Assembly (NCBI RefSeq): GCF_028471945.1
Contig: NZ_CP110128.1
Span: 3,212,501 to 3,276,500, forward strand
DNA length: 64,000 bases
Direction of reading: 5' to 3'
From: Pseudomonas sp. WJP1
GTDB lineage: Bacteria; Pseudomonadota; Gammaproteobacteria; Pseudomonadales; Pseudomonadaceae
Part shown: positions 43,382 through 53,027 of the stretch, piece after piece
How positions within the stretch are numbered: the first letter of the stretch is position 1
Layout of the letters: each line of letters begins with the position of its first letter
Notes under the pieces: generated by a model
Databases searched by the model: none
What the model was told of the DNA's origin: nothing
The model's input: only the letters and a program-made list of their open reading frames with translations
Translations under genes and position numbers: made by a program

Positions 43382-44449
43382 TCAGAGGCTGGATTTGTCG
43401 ATGACCTGCAAGCTCATCTGCTCCAGCAGTTTGTTCATGTGAATGAACTGCGCGAAGCGTTTGTCCTGGGTCTGGCCATGGTAGAAGCGGTAGTAGATCT
43501 GCTGCACGATACCGGCCAGGCGGAACAGGCCGTAAGTGTAGTAGAAGTCGAAATTGTCGATTTCGATGCCTGAACGCTGGGCGTAATAGTCGACGAATTC
43601 GCGGCGGGTGAGCATGCCCGGTGCGTGGCTGGGCTGACGGCGCATCAACTGTACCGGTGCCGGATCATTGGCTTCGATCCAGTAGGCGAGGGTGTTGCCC
43701 AAGTCCATCAACGGGTCGCCCAGGGTAGTCAGTTCCCAGTCGAGCACGCCGATGATTTGCATCGGGTTGTTCGGGTCGAGGATGACGTTGTCGAAGCGGT
43801 AGTCGTTGTGCACGATGCTGGAGGTCGGGTGATCGGCCGGCATCTTGTCGTTGAGCCAGGCTTTCACCGCTTCCCACTGCGGCGCGTCAGGTGTCAGGGC
43901 TTTCTCGTAGCGATCGCTCCAGCCCTTGATCTGCCGTGCTACGTAGCCGTCAGGCTTGCCGAGGTCACCCAGGCCGTAGGCGTTGTAGTCGACACGGTGC
44001 AGTTCGACGAACTTGTCGATGAAGCTCTTGCACAGGGCTTCGGTTTTCGCTGAGTCCAGCCCTAGCTCGGGCGGCAGTTCGGAACGCAGGATGATGCCGT
44101 TGACGCGCTCCATTACATAGAACTCGGCGCCGATCACCGCTTCGTCGGTACAGTGCACGTAGGCCTTCGGGCAATACGGAAAGCCGTCGCGCAATTGATT
44201 GAGGATGCGGAATTCGCGTCCCATGTCATGGGCGGACTTGGCCTTGTGGCCGAACGGCGGACGACGCAGGACGAACTCCTGTTCGGGGTACTCCAGCAAA
44301 TAGGTGAGGTTGGACGCACCGCCCGGGAACTGGCTGATCCGTGGCAGGCCGCTCAAGCCCGGAATGTGGGCCTTGAGGTAGGGATCGATCAGGCTGGCAT
44401 CGAGTTCTTCGCCGGTGCGGGTGCGGGTGGATTGGTCAGTAAGCGTCAT
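43382..44449 (-). CDS. Phosphotransferase family protein (APH/ACAD10-like)
   Basis: 355 aa of the aminoglycoside-phosphotransferase fold. The nucleotide-binding loop is in FPGGASNLTYLLEY, the catalytic region in SIVHNDYRFDNVILDPN (H-x-D type), and the metal Asp in GVLDWELTTLGDPLMDLG. It is the ACAD10-like subgroup tied to fatty-acid and acyl-CoA metabolism rather than antibiotic resistance. The C-terminus mentions YGLFRLAGIVQQIYYRFY. It lies upstream of the SDR on the same strand. Function within the family is not settled. Confidence 0.85.
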   Translation of the reverse strand: MTLTDQSTRTRTGEELDASLIDPYLKAHIPGLSGLPRISQFPGGASNLTYLLEYPEQEFVLRRPPFGHKAKSAHDMGREFRILNQLRDGFPYCPKAYVHCTDEAVIGAEFYVMERVNGIILRSELPPELGLDSAKTEALCKSFIDKFVELHRVDYNAYGLGDLGKPDGYVARQIKGWSDRYEKALTPDAPQWEAVKAWLNDKMPADHPTSSIVHNDYRFDNVILDPNNPMQIIGVLDWELTTLGDPLMDLGNTLAYWIEANDPAPVQLMRRQPSHAPGMLTRREFVDYYAQRSGIEIDNFDFYYTYGLFRLAGIVQQIYYRFYHGQTQDKRFAQFIHMNKLLEQMSLQVIDKSSL

Positions 44450-44592
44450 GCTTATCCCTTCTGCTTATTCTGGAGGCCTGAAACTATTGGCTAATCTAAT
44501 GCGCACACCCGGCACCCACAACCTCGAATCCCCCTTATAGGTGAGCGTGTTGCCGGGCAATCATTGCTTTTGATACACCTGTTTGAATTATC

Positions 44593-45558
44593 TTACTGGA
44601 CGGCTTGGGTAATGTCCTTCGGCAGTTCGATGGGGGTCAGCACCGGCTGGCCGGAGAAAAACGCCACCAGGTTGCGTCCTACCAGTTCCACGGTGCCTTG
44701 GGTGGCCTCGGGGGAGAGTCCGGCCACATGCGGGCTGAGGATGACGTTCGCCAGGACCTTGAGGGCGTCCGGCACCTTGGGTTCGGCATCAAACACATCC
44801 AGTGCGGCACCGGCGATCCGCCGTTGCTCGAGCGCGGTGATCAGGTCGGCGGTGACCACCACGCTGGCACGGGCGATGTTGACGAAAAAACCATTGGGCC
44901 CCAGGGCCTCGAGCACCTGTCGGTTGATCAGGTGCTTGGTGCCCAGGCCCCCGGGGGTGGCAGCGATCAGGAAGTCTGAGGCACGGGCCAGTTCGGTGGG
45001 CGTCGAGCAGAACTTGTAGGGCACATCGCTGCGGTGCTGGCGGTTGTGGTAACTCACCGTCATGTCGAAACCTGCGGCAGCGCGTTTGGCGATGGCCATG
45101 CCGACCGCACCGAGGCCGAGAATGCCCAGGCGCTTGCCGGCCAGGGACGGACGCATGATTTTTGGCCATTCGCCCCGGCGTACGGCGGCGTCGCAGCGGG
45201 GGACGTCGCGCACCAGCGACAGCAGCAGCGCCATGGCATGGTCTGCCACCGAGGAGGCGTTGACCCCGGCGCCATTGGTCACGGTGATGCCCCGGTCGGC
45301 GGCGGCTTGCAGGTCGACCTGTTCATAGCCTGCGCCAATCACGCAGATGATCTTGAGGTTGGGCAGGGCGGCGATTTCATCGGCATAGAGACCGAGCGGG
45401 CCGCGGGTCAGGACAGCGTCGATCTGGCCGCTGTGACGGGTGATGGCCTCGGCGCGCTCGGCGGGCGTGGGCGCCAAAATCAGGTGAAATCCCTGATGTT
45501 CGAGAATGGGCAGGTAATCATTGATGGTTTCAACCAGTACCAGAACGGTTGCAGGCAT
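44593..45558 (-). CDS. D-2-hydroxyacid dehydrogenase family protein
   Basis: 321 aa from ATG 45558 (MPATVLVLVETINDYLPIL). The nucleotide motif LGILGLGAVGMAIAKRA (GxGxxG) lies near residue 150, and the NIARASVVVTADL and PHVAGLSPEATQGTVEL stretches carry the catalytic Arg/His region. It reduces a 2-oxoacid, e.g. glyoxylate or hydroxypyruvate, with NAD(P)H. Upstream codons lie in a REP-like stretch, hence the start choice. The substrate is uncertain. Confidence 0.85.
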   Translation of the reverse strand: MPATVLVLVETINDYLPILEHQGFHLILAPTPAERAEAITRHSGQIDAVLTRGPLGLYADEIAALPNLKIICVIGAGYEQVDLQAAADRGITVTNGAGVNASSVADHAMALLLSLVRDVPRCDAAVRRGEWPKIMRPSLAGKRLGILGLGAVGMAIAKRAAAGFDMTVSYHNRQHRSDVPYKFCSTPTELARASDFLIAATPGGLGTKHLINRQVLEALGPNGFFVNIARASVVVTADLITALEQRRIAGAALDVFDAEPKVPDALKVLANVILSPHVAGLSPEATQGTVELVGRNLVAFFSGQPVLTPIELPKDITQAVQ

Positions 45559-45654
45559 GCTTTGCTCCTGTGGGCAGCGGACAGTCGGGCTCGAACGTCG
45601 GTCGAGAGTGCTGGTTGCGAACCAATTTGGCAATCTCACTGTCTTCGCTCCTCA

Positions 45655-45686
45655 GTGTAGGAGCTAGCGAAGCCTGCGATCTTTTA
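45655..45686. repeat. Single REP-like half element
   Basis: TGTAGGAGCTAGCGAAGCCTGCG is a lone arm with no inverted partner, in the intergenic gap upstream of the dehydrogenase. Confidence 0.5.
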
Positions 45687-45719
45687 AAGCCACGGAATAT
45701 TTTTGATGCCAGCGAATTT

Positions 45720-46316
45720 TCAGGCCGGGGCAGGGGGCTCAATCAGAAACGTCTGGGCCGCCTCGAGGATTTCCTCCGACAGGGCGTCGCCCCGGGTGGC
45801 CCGCGCTAGGGTCAGCGCGCCGACCATCAGTGAATACTGCACCAGCGCCTGCTGCCGCTTTTCGGCGGCATCGTCCGAATCCATCAGTTCGCCCAGGGCA
45901 TCGAGCAGCCGGTTCAGGCCGGCCATGAACGGCTCGCGCAAGCCGCTTTCGGCGTGCTCGTGGCACATGTCGCCGGCAAAGGCCACCACCGGGCAGCTTT
46001 CACCGGGGTTGTCGCGGCTGTAGACCGAAAGGTAAGGCTTGATCAGGGCCTGGCGCGCCGCCACTTTGTCGTCGCCCTGGGTGATTCGTTCGCGCCAGCG
46101 CGTACCCACCTCCTTGAAGGCCCGCTCGCTGGCCTCCCTGGCCAGCGCTTCCTTGGACTGGAAGTGACCATAGAAACCGCCATGGGTCAGGCCCGCCGCC
46201 GCCATTACATCGACGACGCTGATCCCGTGCAGGCCGCGTTCGCGAAACAACCGTGTGGCGGCCTCGACGATGATTTCGCGGTTGAGGTCGGCTTGTTTGC
46301 GGGAAACGCGGGGCAT
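45720..46316 (-). CDS. TetR family regulator
   Basis: 198 aa from ATG 46316 (MPRVSRKQADLNREIIVEAA). A TTG six codons upstream is an alternative. The helix-turn-helix TRLFRERGLHGISVVDVMAAAGL spans about residues 20-45, and GGFYGHFQSKEALA is typical of the family. The C-terminus is FLIEPPAPA. It lies 29 bp downstream of a tautomerase gene in the same orientation and 160 bp upstream of the dehydrogenase gene. It resembles the AcrR/SdrP-type TetR proteins that control detoxification genes. Confidence 0.87.
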   Translation of the reverse strand: MPRVSRKQADLNREIIVEAATRLFRERGLHGISVVDVMAAAGLTHGGFYGHFQSKEALAREASERAFKEVGTRWRERITQGDDKVAARQALIKPYLSVYSRDNPGESCPVVAFAGDMCHEHAESGLREPFMAGLNRLLDALGELMDSDDAAEKRQQALVQYSLMVGALTLARATRGDALSEEILEAAQTFLIEPPAPA

Positions 46317-46345
46317 GGGCGGCTCACAGGTCAATTAGTTGGCGA

Positions 46346-46729
46346 TCAGAGGGCGTATTGGGCAATGCCATTGCCGAACGACCAGTTCTCTTTTTTCACT
46401 TCCACCAGATTAATGAAAACATCCTCCAGGCGCACGGCCAGCTGCGTGTTGAGGCTTTCGACGATGGTCTTGTAGAGCAGCTTTTTCTGCTCCAGGGTTC
46501 GGCCTTCGCTCAGGGTGATCTGGATGACCACCAGGTTGTCGGTGCGCTGGATGCCCAGGTACTGGGGGTCGAAGATGAAATGCTGTTCGTCGTGTTCGGC
46601 GAGGATCTGGAAGTTGTCGTTCTCCGGCACGCCAATCGCGCTGCGCAGGGCGGCGTAGATCAGTTGTCCGACGCGTTTGGCGTAGGTGGGGTCCTGCTGT
46701 TTCTTGAGGTCGACGCGAACCAGTGGCAT
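46346..46729 (-). CDS. Tautomerase family protein
   Basis: 127 aa from ATG 46729 (MPLVRVDLKKQQDPTYAKRV). The mature Pro2 after the initiator is the catalytic proline of 4-oxalocrotonate-type and MIF-type tautomerases. LVVIQITLSEGRTLEQKK and VFINLVEVKKENWSFG follow. Such small enzymes act on enol/keto forms of unsaturated acids. It lies directly upstream of the TetR gene on the minus strand, probably under its control. The substrate is unknown. Confidence 0.82.
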   Translation of the reverse strand: MPLVRVDLKKQQDPTYAKRVGQLIYAALRSAIGVPENDNFQILAEHDEQHFIFDPQYLGIQRTDNLVVIQITLSEGRTLEQKKLLYKTIVESLNTQLAVRLEDVFINLVEVKKENWSFGNGIAQYAL

Positions 46730-46827
46730 GGGATGACTCCGGAGGGTTGACAGGTTCGTTAAAAATACATGATGGACGACCTTTATCAATGCTGGATTGG
46801 CGATTACCGATGAGTTGATGCAAATCC

Positions 46828-46921
46828 ATGTGGGAGCGAGCCTGCTCGCGATAGCGATGTATCAGCCAACGCGGGTGTTGAATCCGCCGCCGCCATCGCG
46901 AGCAGGCTCGCTCCCACAGGG
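46828..46921. repeat. REP pair (inverted)
   Basis: Arms TGTGGGAGCGAGCCTGCTCG and CGAGCAGGCTCGCTCCCACA, in the 366-bp divergent gap between the tautomerase and the transporter. The rest of that gap (46730-46827 and 46922-47095) has no coding frame I trust. It must hold both promoters. Confidence 0.87.
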
Positions 46922-47095
46922 TTGTGCATTGTTGTAAATTTTCCAAATTGGAACCACCGTTCCTCACCTAAGTCTTTGCTTCTGTTCACTAATCCTCCAG
47001 AATCGCGCCCCTGTTTCGGCCAGGGCGCTGCCTGTCGGGTATTCCGACGCGTCCCGGCCGGGTGGCAAGTGACCGGAATGTGGAGATCCCACCGG

Positions 47096-48376
47096 ATGAA
47101 TGATCAGGCCAATAGCGTTAACGAACGCTTTGTAGCAGCGACACCCGCAACTCTTTCGAGCTGGAATCGCCAGGACACCACCTGGATGCTGGGCTTGTTT
47201 GGTACGGCGATTGGCGCGGGAACCCTGTTTTTACCGATCAATGCAGGCCTGGGCGGCTTCTGGCCGCTGCTGATCCTGACATTGCTGGCGTTCCCGATGA
47301 CGTTCTACGCACACCGCGGCCTGACCCGCTTTGTGCTGTCCGGCCGCGAAGGCGCGGACATCACCGAGGTGGTGGAGGAGCATTTCGGCATCAAGGCCGG
47401 CGCGCTGATTACCTTGCTGTACTTCTTCGCCATTTTCCCGATCCTGCTGATTTACAGCGTGGCCCTGACCAACACCGTGGGCAGTTTCCTTGAGCATCAA
47501 CTGCACATCATGCCGCCACCGCGCGCCGTGCTGTCGCTGGTGCTGATCCTCGGCCTGCTGGCGGTGGTGCGTTGTGGTGAGCAGCTGATCGTCAAGGCCA
47601 TGAGCCTGATGGTCTACCCGTTCATCGTCGCCCTGCTGTTCCTGGCGGTGTACCTGGTTCCCCACTGGAACGGCGGCATCCTGGCCACCGCCAGCGATGT
47701 ACCGGCGCCGTCGGCGTTGCTGCACACCCTGTGGCTGGCGATTCCGGTGATGGTGTTCTCGTTCAACCATTCGCCGATCATTTCGGCGTTCGCCGTGGAT
47801 CAGAAGCGTCGTTACGGCGAGCACGCCGAGGAGCGCAGTTCGCAGATCCTGTCCCGCGCCCACTTGCTGATGGTGGTGATGGTGCTGTTCTTCGTCTTCA
47901 GTTGCGTGCTGACCCTGTCGCCGGCACAACTGGCCGAGGCAAAGGCACAGAACCTGTCGATCCTGTCGTACCTGGCCAACCATTTCAGCAACCCGACCAT
48001 CGCCTTCGCGGCGCCGTTGATTGCCTTCGTGGCCATCTCCAAGTCGTTCCTGGGGCACTACATCGGTGCAAGCGAAGGCCTCAAGGGCCTGATCGTCAAG
48101 AGCGGCAAGCGTCCGGCAGCCAAGACCCTGGACCGCATCGTCGCGGCATTCATGCTGGTGGTGTGCTGGATCGTCGCCACGCTGAACCCGAGCATCCTCG
48201 GCATGATCGAAACCCTGGGTGGCCCGGTGATCGCGGCGATCCTGTTCCTGATGCCGATGTATGCCATCCGCAAGGTGCCGGCCATGGCGCGCTATCGTGG
48301 CCAGGCGTCGAACGTGTTTGTGGTGGCGGTAGGCCTGGTAGCTATCTCGGCGTTGATCTATTCGCTGACCGCCTGA
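47096..48376 (+). CDS. HAAAP family amino acid permease (serine/threonine transporter type)
   Basis: 426 aa with about 11 membrane segments, from ATG 47096 (MNDQANSVNERFVAATPAT), preceded by GTGGAGAT. Family landmarks: GLFGTAIGAGTLFLPINAG near residue 33, AIPVMVFSFNHSPIISAFA in the middle, and SFLGHYIGASEGLKGL. It resembles SdaC-like proton-coupled serine carriers. Its neighbour downstream is acnB in the convergent direction. No biosynthetic or catabolic partner is adjacent, so the amino acid is inferred from the family only. Confidence 0.88.
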   Translation: MNDQANSVNERFVAATPATLSSWNRQDTTWMLGLFGTAIGAGTLFLPINAGLGGFWPLLILTLLAFPMTFYAHRGLTRFVLSGREGADITEVVEEHFGIKAGALITLLYFFAIFPILLIYSVALTNTVGSFLEHQLHIMPPPRAVLSLVLILGLLAVVRCGEQLIVKAMSLMVYPFIVALLFLAVYLVPHWNGGILATASDVPAPSALLHTLWLAIPVMVFSFNHSPIISAFAVDQKRRYGEHAEERSSQILSRAHLLMVVMVLFFVFSCVLTLSPAQLAEAKAQNLSILSYLANHFSNPTIAFAAPLIAFVAISKSFLGHYIGASEGLKGLIVKSGKRPAAKTLDRIVAAFMLVVCWIVATLNPSILGMIETLGGPVIAAILFLMPMYAIRKVPAMARYRGQASNVFVVAVGLVAISALIYSLTA

Positions 48377-48389
48377 CCCCGTCACTCTG

Positions 48390-48500
48390 ATCGTTCCCAC
48401 GCTCCGCGTGGGAATGCAGCCCTGGACGCTCCGTGTCCCTTTCCAGAGCTGGAACGCGGAGCGTCCCTTGAGGCATTCCCACGCAGAGCGTGGGAACGAT
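48390..48500. repeat. Long palindromic intergenic repeat
   Basis: Outer arms TCGTTCCCACGCTCCGCGTG and CACGCAGAGCGTGGGAACGA with inner arms GGACGCTCCGTGTCC and GGAACGCGGAGCGTCCC. It is another common class of Pseudomonas intergenic repeat, between convergent genes. Confidence 0.8.
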
Positions 48501-48523
48501 TAGCGCGGAGTTCCTGAAGGCAT

Positions 48524-48563
48524 AAAAAAACGCCGCTCATCTCACGATGGGCGGCGTTTTTTA
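48524..48563. terminator. Bidirectional terminator of acnB and the permease
   Basis: AAAAAACGCCGC and GCGGCGTTTTTT form a hairpin with A and T tracts on either side, active in both directions between the converging genes. Confidence 0.9.
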
Positions 48564-48576
48564 TTGCTCTGTAACG

Positions 48577-51177
48577 TTAGGCTTGAACGACCGGGATGTT
48601 GGCGTTCGCAGCAGCTTCACGGAACTCGGCGATCTGGTCGAAGGACAGGTAGCGGTAGACATCGGCCGCCATGCTGTCGATCTTGCCAGCGTATTCCATG
48701 TACTCCTCGACGGTCGGCAGGCGACCCAGGATGGAAGCCACGGATGCCAGCTCAGCCGAAGCCAGGTAGACGTTCGCGCCGTCACCCAGACGGTTCGGGA
48801 AGTTACGGGTCGAAGTCGACACAACGGTCGAGTTCGGCTCTACACGTGCCTGGTTACCCATGCACAGCGAGCAGCCCGGCATTTCCATGCGCGCGCCAGC
48901 CTTGCCGTAGATGCCGTAGTAGCCTTCTTCGGTCAGTTGGTGAGCGTCCATCTTGGTCGGCGGCGACAGCCACAGACGGGTTGGCAGCTGACCCTTGACC
49001 TGCTCCAGCAACTTGCCGGCAGCACGGAAGTGGCCGATGTTGGTCATGCAGGAACCGATGAACACTTCGTCGATCTTCTCGCCAGCAACGCTGGAGAGCA
49101 GGCGAGCGTCGTCCGGGTCGTTCGGAGCGCACAGTACAGGCTCCTTGATGTCGGCCAGGTCGATCTCGATGACTTCGGCGTACTCGGCGTCCTTGTCCGC
49201 TTCCAGCAGCTCAGGGTTGGCCAGCCAGGCTTCCATCGCCTGGGCACGACGCTCCAGGGTGCGTGCATCGCCGTAGCCTTCGCCGATCATCCAGCGCAGC
49301 AGGGTGATGTTGGACTGCAGGTATTCAGCGATCGACTCTTTCGACAGCTGGATGGTGCAACCGGCAGCCGAACGTTCAGCCGAGGCGTCGGACAGTTCGA
49401 AGGCTTGCTCGACGGTCAGCTTAGGCAGGCCTTCGATCTCCAGGATGCGACCGGAGAAAGCGTTCTTCTTGCCTTTCTTCTCTACGGTCAGCAGCCCGGA
49501 CTGGATCGCGTAGTAAGGAATGGCGTGAACCAGGTCACGCAGGGTGACGCCTGGTTGCAGTTCGCCCTTGAAGCGAACCAGGATCGACTCAGGCATGTCC
49601 AGCGGCATGACGCCAGTGGCTGCGGCGAACGCAACCAGGCCGGAACCGGCCGGGAACGAGATGCCGATCGGGAAACGGGTGTGCGAGTCGCCACCGGTAC
49701 CGACGGTGTCTGGCAGCAGCATGCGGTTCAGCCACGAGTGGATGATGCCGTCGCCCGGACGCAGGGAAACGCCGCCGCGGGTCATGATGAAGTCAGGCAG
49801 GGTGTGGTGGGTGGTCACGTCGATCGGCTTTGGATAAGCCGCGGTGTGGCAGAAGGACTGCATCACCAGGTCGGTCGAGAAGCCCAGGCACGCCAGGTCT
49901 TTCAGTTCGTCACGGGTCATTGGACCTGTGGTGTCCTGGGAACCCACGGTGGTCATCTTCGGTTCGCAGTAGGTGCCCGGGCGAACGCCGGTCACGCCGC
50001 AAGCCTTGCCGACCATTTTCTGCGCCAGGGTGAAACCCTTGGTGCTTTCAGCCGGTGCTTCAGGCTTCTTGAACAGCGTCGAAGGTGGCAGACCCAGCTC
50101 GGCGCGAGCCTTCTCGGTCAGGCCACGGCCGATGATCAGCGGGATACGGCCGCCAGCACGAACTTCGTCCAACAGGACCGGGGTCTTCATTTCGAAGGTG
50201 GTCAGGACTTCATCGGTGCCGTGCTTGCAGACTTTACCAGCATGCGGGTACAGGTCGATCACGTCGCCCATGTGCATGTTGGAAACGTCGAATTCGATTG
50301 GCAGTGCGCCAGCATCTTCCATGGTGTTGTAGAAGATCGGGGCAATCTTGCTGCCGAAGCAGAAGCCGCCGGCACGCTTGTTCGGCACGTAGGGAACGTC
50401 GTCGCCGAAGAACCACAGTACCGAGTTGGTGGCCGATTTACGCGAAGAACCGGTACCGACCACGTCGCCAACGTAGGCGATCGGGAAGCCGGCGTTGCGC
50501 ATTTCTTCGATCTGCTTCATCGGGCCGGTGACGCCTTGTGCGTCAGGCACGATGCCGTCGCGTGCCATTTTCAGCATGGCCAGGGCGTGCAGCGGGATGT
50601 CCGGGCGGGACCAGGCATCAGGCGCAGGGGACAGGTCGTCGGTGTTGGTCTCGCCAGTCACCTTGAACACGCGCAGGCTGATCTTGTCGGCCAGGGTAGG
50701 GCGCTTGACGAACCATTCGCCGTCAGCCCAGGATTGCAGTACGCCCTTGGCGTGAACGTTGCCGTTCTTGGCTTTTTCAGCCACGTCGTGGAAGGCGTCG
50801 AACATCAGCAGGGTGTGCTTGAGTTCTTCGGCAGCGACTGGCGCCAGCTCGGCGTCGTCCAGCAGGTTGACCAGGGTCACGATGTTGTAGCCACCCTGCA
50901 TGGTGCCGAGCAGTTCAACAGCGCGCTTCTTGTCGATCAGGGGGGATTGGGCTTCGCCTTTGGCTATGGCGGACAGGAAGCCGGCCTTGACATAGGCTGC
51001 TTCGTCCACTCCAGGCGGAACGCGATTGGTGATCAGGTCAACGAGGAATGCTTCTTCGCCAGCCGGGGGATTCTTCAGCAGCTCGACCAGGCCTGCAGTT
51101 TGTTCGGCGTTAAGCGGCTGGGGAACGATACCCAGTGCTGCGCGCTCTTCGATATGTTTGCGGTAGGCTTCAAGCAC
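48577..51177 (-). CDS. acnB: Aconitate hydratase B / 2-methylisocitrate dehydratase
   Basis: 866 aa from a GTG at 51177 (encoded [20 protein letters not shown]), matching the E. coli AcnB N-terminus (MLEEYRKH). GAGGG lies eight bases upstream. The longer ATG frame would add 16 unrelated residues. It has a HEAT-like N-terminal domain, then the [4Fe-4S] ligands GSCMTNIGH and [13 protein letters not shown]. It converts citrate to isocitrate in the TCA cycle, and AcnB apo-protein can bind mRNA under iron or oxidative stress. Convergent with the permease. Confidence 0.96.
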   Translation of the reverse strand: MLEAYRKHIEERAALGIVPQPLNAEQTAGLVELLKNPPAGEEAFLVDLITNRVPPGVDEAAYVKAGFLSAIAKGEAQSPLIDKKRAVELLGTMQGGYNIVTLVNLLDDAELAPVAAEELKHTLLMFDAFHDVAEKAKNGNVHAKGVLQSWADGEWFVKRPTLADKISLRVFKVTGETNTDDLSPAPDAWSRPDIPLHALAMLKMARDGIVPDAQGVTGPMKQIEEMRNAGFPIAYVGDVVGTGSSRKSATNSVLWFFGDDVPYVPNKRAGGFCFGSKIAPIFYNTMEDAGALPIEFDVSNMHMGDVIDLYPHAGKVCKHGTDEVLTTFEMKTPVLLDEVRAGGRIPLIIGRGLTEKARAELGLPPSTLFKKPEAPAESTKGFTLAQKMVGKACGVTGVRPGTYCEPKMTTVGSQDTTGPMTRDELKDLACLGFSTDLVMQSFCHTAAYPKPIDVTTHHTLPDFIMTRGGVSLRPGDGIIHSWLNRMLLPDTVGTGGDSHTRFPIGISFPAGSGLVAFAAATGVMPLDMPESILVRFKGELQPGVTLRDLVHAIPYYAIQSGLLTVEKKGKKNAFSGRILEIEGLPKLTVEQAFELSDASAERSAAGCTIQLSKESIAEYLQSNITLLRWMIGEGYGDARTLERRAQAMEAWLANPELLEADKDAEYAEVIEIDLADIKEPVLCAPNDPDDARLLSSVAGEKIDEVFIGSCMTNIGHFRAAGKLLEQVKGQLPTRLWLSPPTKMDAHQLTEEGYYGIYGKAGARMEMPGCSLCMGNQARVEPNSTVVSTSTRNFPNRLGDGANVYLASAELASVASILGRLPTVEEYMEYAGKIDSMAADVYRYLSFDQIAEFREAAANANIPVVQA

Positions 51178-51297
51178 AGTTATTACCCTCATCAGTGGTC
51201 CCAAATGGGTGTCCGGGACGCTCATCCCGAAATTGCCGTACTCATGCGCTGCATGGCGTTGTGAGCCACTTAGCCAGAATTACCGACAATTCCTTAC

Positions 51298-51437
51298 AGA
51301 AGCTGCTTTCAAAGTTTTACGCCTGCAGAACGGGAGCTGATGAGGGTTGGCGCAAGGCTTTTCCCCGCTGGAAAAACCCTTCGCCAACACCGCTCTGAAG
51401 GAACGACTGTGCTCGTGACGCTTTGAAAACAGCTTCT
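51298..51437. other. Nested inverted repeat (possible structured RNA or element) upstream of acnB
   Basis: The outer arms AGAAGCTGCTTTCAAAG (51298-51314) and CTTTGAAAACAGCTTCT (51421-51437) pair at 16 of 17 positions. Inside lies a second hairpin, 51346-51388 (stem GTTGGCG..TTTTCC / GGAAAA..CGCCAAC, loop CCGCT). It occupies the middle of the 407-bp acnB/DUF1289 gap. The rest of that gap shows nothing else certain. It could be a leader, a small RNA or a MITE-like element. Confidence 0.55.
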
Positions 51438-51527
51438 AACGGACATTGGCGCCTAAAAAGGCAGGCTGATTCTACGGCAAAAAAAAATTAAAGGTAAGTT
51501 GGCGACTGAAACTTTGAGGGGTGATCA

Positions 51528-51549
51528 ATGTTAGACAAAGGGCTAACAT
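51528..51549 (+). promoter_or_regulatory. Dyad upstream of the DUF1289 gene
   Basis: ATGTTAG-ACAAAGGG-CTAACAT has perfect seven-base arms, 35 bp before the DUF1289 start. It may be an operator or an RNA hairpin. Confidence 0.4.
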
Positions 51550-51584
51550 GCCATCCTGTTTTGCTTTTCGCGTTTTGCCTACCT

Positions 51585-52055
51585 ATGCCCAATCAGACCA
51601 TCAAGACCCCCTGCGTCGGCCTTTGCTCCACTGTTTACGGTGACTTGGTGTGCCGTGGCTGCAAGCGTTTCCACCACGAAGTGATTCACTGGAACGGCTA
51701 CAACGAGGAAGAAAAACGCGCGGTGTGGCTGCGTCTGGAGCAATTGTTGTCCCAGGTGATGGCGGCCAAGGTGGAAATTTTCGACCCGGCGCTGCTGAGA
51801 ATGCAGCTGGAGCAGCGCAAGATCCGCTTTGTGCCACACCAGTCCGTGTATTGCTGGGCCTACCAATTGATCGCCCGGGGCGCGCGGGTCATCAACAACC
51901 TGGAAGCCTACGGGATGGTGCTGTTGCCAGAGTTTCGCGACTGGAACCTGCCGGAACTGCGCGACGCCATCGATCGGGAGTTTTTCCTGCTCTCCGAGGC
52001 GCATTACCAGCGCTACATTGCGCCGGGGTTTTTGAAAGACGCGTTTGGCGGTTAA
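51585..52055 (+). CDS. DUF1289 domain-containing protein
   Basis: 156 aa from ATG 51585 (MPNQTIKTPCVGLCSTVYG), which places the cysteine motif (C..C..CRGCKRF) at the N-terminus as in the family. The rest, with HWNGYNEEEKRAVWLRLEQL and a C-terminal FLKDAFGG, is longer than the minimal 60-residue DUF1289. The cysteines could bind a metal or iron-sulfur cluster. The function is unknown. It is divergent from acnB. Confidence 0.82.
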   Translation: MPNQTIKTPCVGLCSTVYGDLVCRGCKRFHHEVIHWNGYNEEEKRAVWLRLEQLLSQVMAAKVEIFDPALLRMQLEQRKIRFVPHQSVYCWAYQLIARGARVINNLEAYGMVLLPEFRDWNLPELRDAIDREFFLLSEAHYQRYIAPGFLKDAFGG

Positions 52056-52065
52056 TTTTTAAAAG

Positions 52066-52091
52066 CTTCGCGGGCAAGCCTCGCTCCTACG
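52066..52091. repeat. Single REP-like half element
   Basis: CTTCGCGGGCAAGCCTCGCTCC, a lone arm between the DUF1289 gene and the convergent stress protein. Confidence 0.55.
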
Positions 52092-52122
52092 AGCGAAGGC
52101 GATTTACCCGGCGCTGCAAATC

Positions 52123-52986
52123 TCAATGCTTGACCGCCAACTCCTCCAGGTGATCCTCAACCTCCTGCGGCTTGAGCACCAGAACATCGCTCTCCACTGC
52201 ATCAAGCACCACTTCGGCGGTATTGCCGATCAACGTCCCCGATAATCCGCTGCGCGCCACGGTGCCGATCACGGTCACCGCTGCCTGCAGTTTGTGCACC
52301 ATGAACGGAATCAGCACATCCGCCGGACCCTCGGCGATGTGCAGGTGTTCGTTGTCGATGTCGAACTCGGCCTGGAACGCCTGGCACTGTTCGCGATAGC
52401 GTGCCTCGATGGTTTCGCTCAGCTGCAATGTAGGGTCGGCGGCCGACAGCATGGGCGACGGGTGAGCACTGATCACATGCAGGTGCGCCTTGGCCAGGCT
52501 GGCGATGTCGTAGCCGTAGTCGATGATGCTGTTGTGCAAATGGCGGTGCTCACTCTCCATGTTGCCAACGTCGACGGCCGCCAGGATCACTTTGTCCTTC
52601 CACGAGCCTGCGGTTTTCACCAACAGCACGGGGGTGGGGCAGTTGCGCAGCAGTTTCCAGTCCACCGGGGTCAGCAGGGCCTTTTTCAGCGAGCTGTCGG
52701 GGAAATGCTGCTTGATCACCAGCCCGCAGCCTTCGGCCTGCTGCACGTCGATGATGGTTTCGTGCAGGCTTTCATTCCAGGCCTGCTCGGTAGTGACGCT
52801 GTATCCGTCCTGCAACAGGGCAGCCTTGAGGACGCCCAGCATGGCGCTGTGGTCGTGCTTGCGGTCACAGACCAGCAGGTGCAGGTGCGCCTGGGTCACG
52901 CCGGCAATCAGTTTGGCTCGTTTGAGCGCCAGGCTTTCCGAATGCTCGGGGTCGATGACCACCAGAATGCTGCGAATGGCTTGCAT
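52123..52986 (-). CDS. Universal stress protein (tandem UspA domains), ANR-controlled
   Basis: 287 aa from ATG 52986 (MQAIRSILVVIDPEHSESLAL), with AGGAG eight bases upstream. There are two UspA domains (1-140, 150-287). The second keeps the ATP-loop pattern GTVARSGLSGTLIGNTAE. In Pseudomonas several such proteins support survival of anaerobic energy stress. The promoter carries a perfect ANR box at the class II position, which fits that role. It is divergent from miaE. Confidence 0.9.
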   Translation of the reverse strand: MQAIRSILVVIDPEHSESLALKRAKLIAGVTQAHLHLLVCDRKHDHSAMLGVLKAALLQDGYSVTTEQAWNESLHETIIDVQQAEGCGLVIKQHFPDSSLKKALLTPVDWKLLRNCPTPVLLVKTAGSWKDKVILAAVDVGNMESEHRHLHNSIIDYGYDIASLAKAHLHVISAHPSPMLSAADPTLQLSETIEARYREQCQAFQAEFDIDNEHLHIAEGPADVLIPFMVHKLQAAVTVIGTVARSGLSGTLIGNTAEVVLDAVESDVLVLKPQEVEDHLEELAVKH

Positions 52987-53027
52987 GATCGGGATCTCCT
53001 GAAAATGAAAAAGCATGGCGTTGCACA

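Noticed and set aside
48547..51264. A 905-codon open frame on the plus strand opposite acnB
   Set aside because: It is exactly antisense to acnB, shows no protein-family motif, and is the usual by-product of high-G+C codon use. The same holds for long antisense frames over the TRAP genes (781-2109), the NCS1 permease (12344-13993) and the NCS2/deaminase genes (23107-24978).
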